From NCBI GenBank assembly GCA_946479905.1, contig CAMLIA010000249.1:1-5331 (forward strand): a DNA stretch of 5,331 nucleotides, written 5' to 3'. A program made the translations under genes and the position numbers. Source of the DNA: an uncultured Frankiales bacterium. GTDB lineage: Bacteria; Actinomycetota; Actinomycetes; Mycobacteriales; SCTD01. Positions 1 through 5,331 of this stretch are shown here, piece by piece (the first letter of the stretch is position 1; each line of letters begins with the position of its first letter). Under the pieces are notes generated by a model. That model was not told where the DNA came from. It made no database searches and saw nothing but the letters and a program-made list of their open reading frames with translations.

Positions 1-1001
<1,001 letters not shown>

Positions 1002-1010
1002 GGACTGCTC

Positions 1011-1871
1011 ATGACCGCTCGCCTGCTGCCCGGAGCGCCCGTCGCCGAGGCGGTCTTCGCCGACCTCGCGCCCCGGATCGAGAAGCTCATCGAGGCCGGC
1101 CACCGGCCGGGTCTGGGCACGGTGCTGGTCGGCGACGACAGCGCCTCGGCCGGCTACGTCGGCATGAAGATGCGCAAGGCCGAGGAGCTCGGCTTCACCA
1201 GCCCGCACGAGCGGCTCGGCGACGACGCCACGACGGCGGACGTGATCGCCGCGATCCGCCGCCTCAACGACGACCCCGCCTGCGACGCGATGCTGGTCCA
1301 GCACCCGACGCCGCCCCAGGTCGACTTCGAGGCGGCGCTGCTGGAGATGGACCCGGACAAGGACGTCGACGGCCTGCACCCGGTCAACATGGGCCGGCTC
1401 GCGCTCTCGATGCCGGGTCCGGTGCCCTGCACGCCCGCCGGCATCGAGGCGCTGCTCGCCCACTACGAGATCCCGGTCGCCGGCCAGGAGGTCTGCATCC
1501 TCGGGCGGGGTACGACCCTGGGCCGGCCGCTCGCCCTGCTGCTCTCGCAGAAGCGGCCGACCGCCAACGCCGCGGTCACCGTCGTGCACACGGGCGTGAA
1601 GAACTGGGCCGACTACACGCGCCGAGCCTCGATCGTCATCGCGGCTGTCGGAGTCCCCTACATCCTGCAGCCCGAGCACATCACGCCCGGCGCGACCGTG
1701 ATCGGGGGCGGCGTGCGCTACGAGGGCAAGAAGCTGCTCCCGGACGTCGACGAGGCGTGCAACGAGGTCGCCGGCGCGATCACGCCACGCGTGGGCGGGG
1801 TCGGGCCGACGACCGTCGCGATGCTGTTCAAGAACTGCGTCGAGGCGGCCGAGCGACGCGCCTTCGGCTGA
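1011..1871 (+). CDS. folD: Methylenetetrahydrofolate dehydrogenase / methenyltetrahydrofolate cyclohydrolase, divergent FolD
   Basis: FolD interconverts 5,10-methylene-, 5,10-methenyl- and 10-formyl-THF, supplying the formyl donor used by PurH just upstream. It has 286 residues, a normal length. The N-terminal catalytic domain has Tyr49 and Lys53 in YVGMK (the catalytic YxxxK), Gln97 and Asp120 in DKDVDGLHPVNMGRL, and then PCTPAGIEALL (139-149). The NAD(P)-binding domain has GRGTTLGRP (165-173), a form I recall from other actinobacterial FolDs, and HTG at 193-195. Three normally conserved motifs differ: VQLPLP is VQHPTP (96-101), V(I/L)DVG is VIGGG (230-234), and the folate loop PxPGGVGPMT is PRVGGVGPTT (259-268). 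The ATG at 1011 follows AGGGA (1000-1004) by 6 nt. Family membership is firm; whether both activities are kept is open. Confidence 0.93.
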   Translation: MTARLLPGAPVAEAVFADLAPRIEKLIEAGHRPGLGTVLVGDDSASAGYVGMKMRKAEELGFTSPHERLGDDATTADVIAAIRRLNDDPACDAMLVQHPTPPQVDFEAALLEMDPDKDVDGLHPVNMGRLALSMPGPVPCTPAGIEALLAHYEIPVAGQEVCILGRGTTLGRPLALLLSQKRPTANAAVTVVHTGVKNWADYTRRASIVIAAVGVPYILQPEHITPGATVIGGGVRYEGKKLLPDVDEACNEVAGAITPRVGGVGPTTVAMLFKNCVEAAERRAFG

Positions 1872-1874
1872 GCG

Positions 1875-2489
1875 TCAGCCTGCCCGGCGGACGTCCGCTT
1901 CCACGTCGTTGGGGAGCGGGCGGACCACCCCGGCGCTGATGACCTCGTTGGCCAGCCGGGCCCGGCGGTTGACGCCCTCCGCGATGCGGAACTTCTGGTA
2001 GAGGCGCAGCAGGTGCTGCTTGACCGCGGCCTCGGTGACGACGAGCTCCGCCGCGATCTCGTGGGCCGTCGCGGGGGCGACGAACGCGTCCTGCTGCAGC
2101 GCGGGGCGGCACAGCGCGGTGAGCACCTCGTGCTCGCGGCGGGTCAGGTCGGGGGCCGAGATGCGGCGCAGCTCGACCGTGTCGTCGTCGGTCGCGAGCC
2201 CGGCCAGCCCCCCGACCCGCGTCCGGCAGGTGCCGAACGAGAGCACGTCGCCCTCGTGCAGGACCCGCTTGCCGACCGGCCGGCCGTTCACCCGGGTCCC
2301 GTTCACGGACAGCCCCAGGTCGGAGACGTAGACCCAGGGGCCGCGCCGGACGAGCTCGGCGTGCAACCGGGACACGCTCGGGTCCTCCAGGGAGATGTCG
2401 ACCCCCTCACCCCGTCCGACAGTGGTCAGCTCACGGGTCAGGCCGAACGTCTCACCGCTCTCCTCGAGCCGCAGGTGTGGCGTGTCCAT
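1875..2489 (-). CDS. FHA domain protein with C-terminal LuxR/GerE-like helix-turn-helix (probable transcriptional regulator)
   Basis: The protein has 204 residues and no signal peptide or membrane segment, so it is probably cytoplasmic. The N-terminal FHA domain (about 5-95) carries the phosphothreonine-binding signature: Gly25-Arg26, Ser40 and His43 in SRLHAE, and Asn63-Gly64-Thr65. All key residues are present, so phosphopeptide binding is expected. After a short linker, residues about 115-189 look like a winged or LuxR-type HTH: LTRREHEVLTALC, then an ATAHEIAAEL helix and TEAAVKQHLLRLYQKF as the likely recognition helix. I infer a DNA-binding regulator gated by a Ser/Thr kinase or by an intramolecular phosphosite; no kinase lies in the window. 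The ATG at 2489-2487 has GAAGGGA on the minus strand (2506-2500), 10 nt away. The gene is divergent from the ACT-domain gene and convergent with folD. Its target is unknown; the adjacent repeats at 2540-2585 are a natural candidate for autoregulation. Confidence 0.88.
   Translation of the reverse strand: MDTPHLRLEESGETFGLTRELTTVGRGEGVDISLEDPSVSRLHAELVRRGPWVYVSDLGLSVNGTRVNGRPVGKRVLHEGDVLSFGTCRTRVGGLAGLATDDDTVELRRISAPDLTRREHEVLTALCRPALQQDAFVAPATAHEIAAELVVTEAAVKQHLLRLYQKFRIAEGVNRRARLANEVISAGVVRPLPNDVEADVRRAG
1887..1898. repeat. Perfect 12-bp palindrome just past folD
   Basis: GCGGACGTCCGC is self-complementary and lies 15 nt after the folD stop, inside the last codons of the FHA-HTH gene. It could make only a 4-bp stem around an ACGT loop and has no following T run on either strand, so it is a poor terminator. 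It is recorded because the folD/FHA-HTH junction has no other visible structure. Confidence 0.3.
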
Positions 2490-2539
2490 GTCCGGGTCGT
2501 CCCTTCGGTCCGGGTGACGTACTTGTGTCCTCTTCGTCG

Positions 2540-2585
2540 CCTACCCATGAGGCAAGACCTCACACACCCCCTATGCGTGGGTAGG
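2540..2585. promoter_or_regulatory. Inverted repeat in the divergent FHA-HTH/ACT promoter region (candidate operator)
   Basis: The left arm CCTACCCATG (2540-2549) and right arm CGTGGGTAGG (2576-2585) are complementary at 9 of 10 positions, with 26 nt between them. The outer 8 bp are perfect. Each arm read outward gives TGGGTAGG, so the region looks the same to polymerase or regulator from either side. A regulator site used by the neighbouring FHA-HTH protein is an inference. The alternative is that the arms are two outward-facing promoter -10 regions that resemble each other. Confidence 0.45.
2548..2562. repeat. Short inverted repeat nested inside the larger one
   Basis: TGAGG (2548-2552) and CCTCA (2558-2562) are perfect complements around a 5-nt centre. 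The related word ACCTCAC (2557-2563) recurs in inverted orientation as GTGAGGT at 2594-2600, close to the expected transcription start of the ACT gene. The elements are short, so chance occurrence in GC-rich DNA is possible; the nesting and position are what make them worth marking. Confidence 0.35.
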
Positions 2586-2587
2586 GT
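2582..2587 (+). promoter_or_regulatory. Candidate -10 element for the ACT-domain gene
   Basis: TAGGGT fits the actinobacterial TANNNT -10 consensus and overlaps the right arm of the inverted repeat. Transcription would begin near 2594, leaving a leader of about 20 nt before the ATG at 2614. I see no good TTGAC-like -35 at the usual distance, so the call rests on the -10 and the position only. Confidence 0.4.
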
Positions 2588-2601
2588 CGCGCCGTGAGGT
2601 T

Positions 2602-2607
2602 GGGGAG
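2602..2607 (+). promoter_or_regulatory. Ribosome binding site deciding the ACT gene start
   Basis: GGGGAG sits 6 nt before the ATG at 2614 but only 3 nt before the adjacent in-frame GTG at 2611. The spacing favours the ATG, so I place the start there. Confidence 0.6.
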
Positions 2608-2613
2608 ACCGTG

Positions 2614-3015
2614 ATGCCGGCGGACCTGGGGCCCGTGCTCGACCCGACGCACCTCGCCGTGGCCCGGTGGCCGCGCGGGTGGCGTCCCGAGACGCTGCCC
2701 ACGGGGTTCTTCGGGCTGGTGGAGGACGACGAGGAGGTCACGCTCGTCTGCGCGGAGGCCGACCAGCCCCCAGGCGCCCTCGCCGTCGAGCACGGCTGGC
2801 GGCGGATCACCTTCGCCGGGCCGCTCCCCTGGGAGCAGGTCGGGTTCCTCGCCGACGTGGCCGGGCGGCTGGCCGCCGCGCAGATCCCGTTCACGAGCAT
2901 GGCCGGCTTCACCACCGACCACGTGCTCGTGCGCGCGGCGCAGGCAGATCTCGCGGTGGCCGTGCTCAAGGGGGAGCCCGCCCCCGACCCCCGGCCCGGG
3001 ACGACCAACCCGTGA
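2614..3015 (+). CDS. Small ACT-domain protein (ACT_7/CASTOR-like), probable amino-acid-sensing or regulatory protein
   Basis: The protein has 133 residues, no signal peptide and no membrane helices. The C-terminal half (about 59-120) reads like the second ACT module of the ACT_7/CASTOR-like family: VEHGWRRITFAGPL as the first strand, a helix VGFLADVAGRLAAAQIPF, then SMAGFTTDHVLV, where TTDHVLV matches the family's usual TDYVLV strand, and a final helix. The N-terminal half (14-48: LAVARWP..., TGFFGLVEDDEEVTLVCAE) matches the usual first strand pair of these proteins. No enzyme domain is attached, so it is a stand-alone ACT protein; such proteins generally bind small ligands such as amino acids, but the ligand here is unknown. 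The tail after 121 is Pro-rich. It is divergent from the FHA-HTH gene and 7 nt upstream of the DUF3017 gene, so probably cotranscribed with the latter. A GTG at 2611 is the alternative start. Confidence 0.8.
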   Translation: MPADLGPVLDPTHLAVARWPRGWRPETLPTGFFGLVEDDEEVTLVCAEADQPPGALAVEHGWRRITFAGPLPWEQVGFLADVAGRLAAAQIPFTSMAGFTTDHVLVRAAQADLAVAVLKGEPAPDPRPGTTNP

Positions 3016-3026
3016 CGAACCCGTGA
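3007..3026 (+). repeat. Tandem direct repeat across the ACT / DUF3017 gene junction
   Basis: AACCCGTGA occurs at 3007-3015 and again at 3018-3026, an 11-bp period (10 of 11 bases match over the full unit). Each copy contains GTGA. The first GTGA (3012-3015) holds the ACT gene stop; the second (3023-3026) holds the GTG start of the DUF3017 gene. Between them is a four-codon open frame, GTG-ACG-AAC-CCG-TGA. Confidence 0.75.
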
Positions 3027-3280
3027 AGGAGCTGCCGCTCGCCGCGTCGCTCGCGGTCGCTGCGCTCGGCCTCGTGCTGGTCGCCGTCTTCGACCGCTGG
3101 CGGCTGGGATCAGGGGTCATCGGCCTCGCGTTCTGCCTGGCGGCCGCGCTCCGGCTGACGCTGCCCGCCCGGCAGGCGGGACTGCTCGTCGTACGCTCCA
3201 AGGCCGTCGACGCCACCGTGCTGCTCGTGCTCGGCTTCGCCCTCGTCGCGCTCGCCAACACCATCCCGACGAGCACCTGA
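3023..3280 (+). CDS. DUF3017 family small membrane protein
   Basis: The protein has 85 residues of unknown function. Three hydrophobic helices are visible: about 4-23, 29-47 and 63-81. Between helices 2 and 3 is the hydrophilic segment LPARQAGLLVVRSKAVD (47-63), which I recognise as the most conserved part of DUF3017. The length is slightly short for the family, with almost nothing before helix 1. The family is found in Actinomycetota, commonly between folD and mdh, as here. The start chosen is GTG at 3023, the first in-frame start; no purine-rich Shine-Dalgarno precedes it, so translation probably depends on ribosomes finishing the ACT gene 7 nt upstream. A cytoplasmic membrane location is inferred from the helices. 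No catalytic motif is seen. Confidence 0.85.
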   Translation: MKELPLAASLAVAALGLVLVAVFDRWRLGSGVIGLAFCLAAALRLTLPARQAGLLVVRSKAVDATVLLVLGFALVALANTIPTST

Positions 3281-3290
3281 GCTGCCTCAC

Positions 3291-3296
3291 TAGGCT
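3291..3296 (+). promoter_or_regulatory. Candidate -10 element for mdh-icd
   Basis: TAGGCT fits TANNNT and lies in the 52-bp gap between the DUF3017 stop and the mdh ATG. It would give a start near 3303 and a leader of about 30 nt containing the mdh Shine-Dalgarno. No convincing -35 is visible, and readthrough from upstream is equally possible since I see no terminator in the gap. Confidence 0.35.
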
Positions 3297-3314
3297 GTGC
3301 GGGACATCCTTTGA

Positions 3315-4306
<992 letters not shown>

Positions 4307-4307
<1 letters not shown>

Positions 4308-5331
4308 TGAAGATCATCTACACCTACACCGACGAGGCGCCCGCGCTCGCCACGCACTCGCTGCTGCCGATCGTGGAGGCCTACGCCGGCAAGGCGGGGG
4401 TGGACGTCGAGACCCGCGACATCTCGCTGGCCGGCCGCATCCTCGCCGCCTTCGGGCTGGCGCCCGACAACCTCGCGGAGCTCGGGGAGCTGGCCAAGAC
4501 GCCCGAGGCCAACATCATCAAGCTGCCGAACATCAGCGCCTCGATCCCGCAGCTCAAGGCGGCGATCAAGGAGCTGCAGGACGCCGGCTTCGCCGTCCCG
4601 GACTACGACACGGCCACCCCGGAGCAGAAGGCCGCCTTCGACGCCGTCAAGGGGTCGGCGGTCAACCCGGTCTTGCGCGAGGGCAACTCCGACCGGCGCG
4701 CCCCGCAGTCGGTCAAGAACTACGCCCGCAAGCACCCGCACTCCATGGGTGCGTGGTCGCCGGAGTCGAAGTCGGCCGTCGCGACCATGGCCGACGGCGA
4801 CTTCCGGCACTCCGAGAAGTCGGTCACGCTGACTGCCCCGGACACGCTGCGCATCGAGCTGGTCACGGACGGCGGCACGACGGTGCTGAAGGACGGCCTG
4901 AAGGTCCTCGCCGGCGAGATCGTGGACGCGGCCGTGATGCGCAAGGCGGCCCTGCAGGCCTTCCTTGCCGAGCAGGTCGAGGCCGCCCGCGCGCAGGGCG
5001 TGCTGTTCTCGGTGCACCTGAAGGCCACCATGATGAAGGTGTCCGACCCGATCATCTTCGGGCACGTCGTGAAGGCCTACTTCGCCGACGTCTTCACGCA
5101 GTACGCCGACGACCTCGCCTCCGTCGGGGCCAACCCCAACGACGGCCTCGCCGCCGTGCTGACCGCCGTGGCCAAGCTCCCCGCGGATCGGCGCGAGCAG
5201 GTCGAGAAGGCCATCACCGCCGCGTACGAGACCGGTCCGGACCTGGCTCAGGTCGACTCCGCGCGCGGCATCACCAACCTGCACGTGCCGAGCGACGTCA
5301 TCATCGACGCGTCGATGCCGGCCGCCATCCG
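4307..5331 (+). CDS. icd: Isocitrate dehydrogenase, NADP-dependent, monomeric type (3' truncated by window)
   Basis: It converts isocitrate to 2-oxoglutarate and CO2, producing NADPH, in the TCA cycle. The visible part is 341 residues, about half of a family whose members are near 740 residues; the frame is open to the window end. Diagnostic motifs of the monomeric (IDH-II) type are [18 protein letters not shown] at the N-terminus, [13 protein letters not shown] (35-47), [22 protein letters not shown] (62-83, here described only by its ends), and [19 protein letters not shown] (115-133). The last contains the isocitrate-contacting Ser117, Asn120, Arg124 and Arg130 by alignment to Corynebacterium and Azotobacter enzymes from memory. 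[13 protein letters not shown] (237-249) gives the probable catalytic Lys239, and [12 protein letters not shown] (327-338) the metal or substrate Asp330 and Asp334. The loops after residue 50 and around 100 look shorter than in Corynebacterium. The ATG overlaps the mdh TGA (TGATG), implying translational coupling. Confidence 0.97.

Noticed and set aside
2013..2597. A 194-codon plus-strand open frame opposite the FHA-HTH gene
   Set aside because: The minus strand carries intact FHA signature residues and a good start; the plus-strand product has no domain character.
2490..2613. A riboswitch or small RNA in the divergent intergenic region
   Set aside because: The expected leader of the ACT gene is only about 20 nt, and no known riboswitch core or stem followed by a T run is visible; the repeats fit protein binding sites or promoters better.

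Overview
The window is high-GC DNA with strong G/C third-position bias and GTG as well as ATG starts. The gene set is typical of an actinomycete: cytosolic-type malate dehydrogenase, monomeric NADP-isocitrate dehydrogenase, and a DUF3017 membrane protein beside folD and mdh. I infer Actinomycetota, perhaps a Nocardioides-like or related lineage; the genus cannot be fixed from this sequence alone.

Layout from left to right. Positions 1-1001 hold the 3' part of purH (AICAR transformylase domain). folD (1011-1871) follows 9 nt later and makes the 10-formyl-THF that PurH consumes. A minus-strand gene (2489-1875) meets folD tail to tail with 3 nt between stop codons; it encodes an FHA domain joined to a C-terminal helix-turn-helix. 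A 120-124 bp divergent intergenic region with nested inverted repeats separates it from a rightward set. That set is a small ACT-domain protein (2614-3015), a three-helix DUF3017 membrane protein (3023-3280), mdh (3333-4307) and the 5' part of icd (4307 to beyond the end).

Functionally this is a housekeeping segment. One-carbon and purine synthesis (purH-folD) lies beside two TCA-cycle dehydrogenases (mdh-icd) whose reading frames overlap by one base (TGATG). From memory of Streptomyces genomes, purH, folD, the DUF3017 gene and mdh are usual neighbours. The FHA-HTH/ACT pair then looks like an addition between folD and the DUF3017 gene.

I found no mobile element, CRISPR array, tRNA, rRNA or clear riboswitch, and no convincing new multi-gene system. 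The points most worth a second look are the divergent FHA-HTH/ACT promoter region with its symmetric repeats, an 11-bp duplication that appears to have turned a GTGA stop/start overlap into a four-codon relay, and a FolD with substitutions in otherwise well-conserved active-site motifs.
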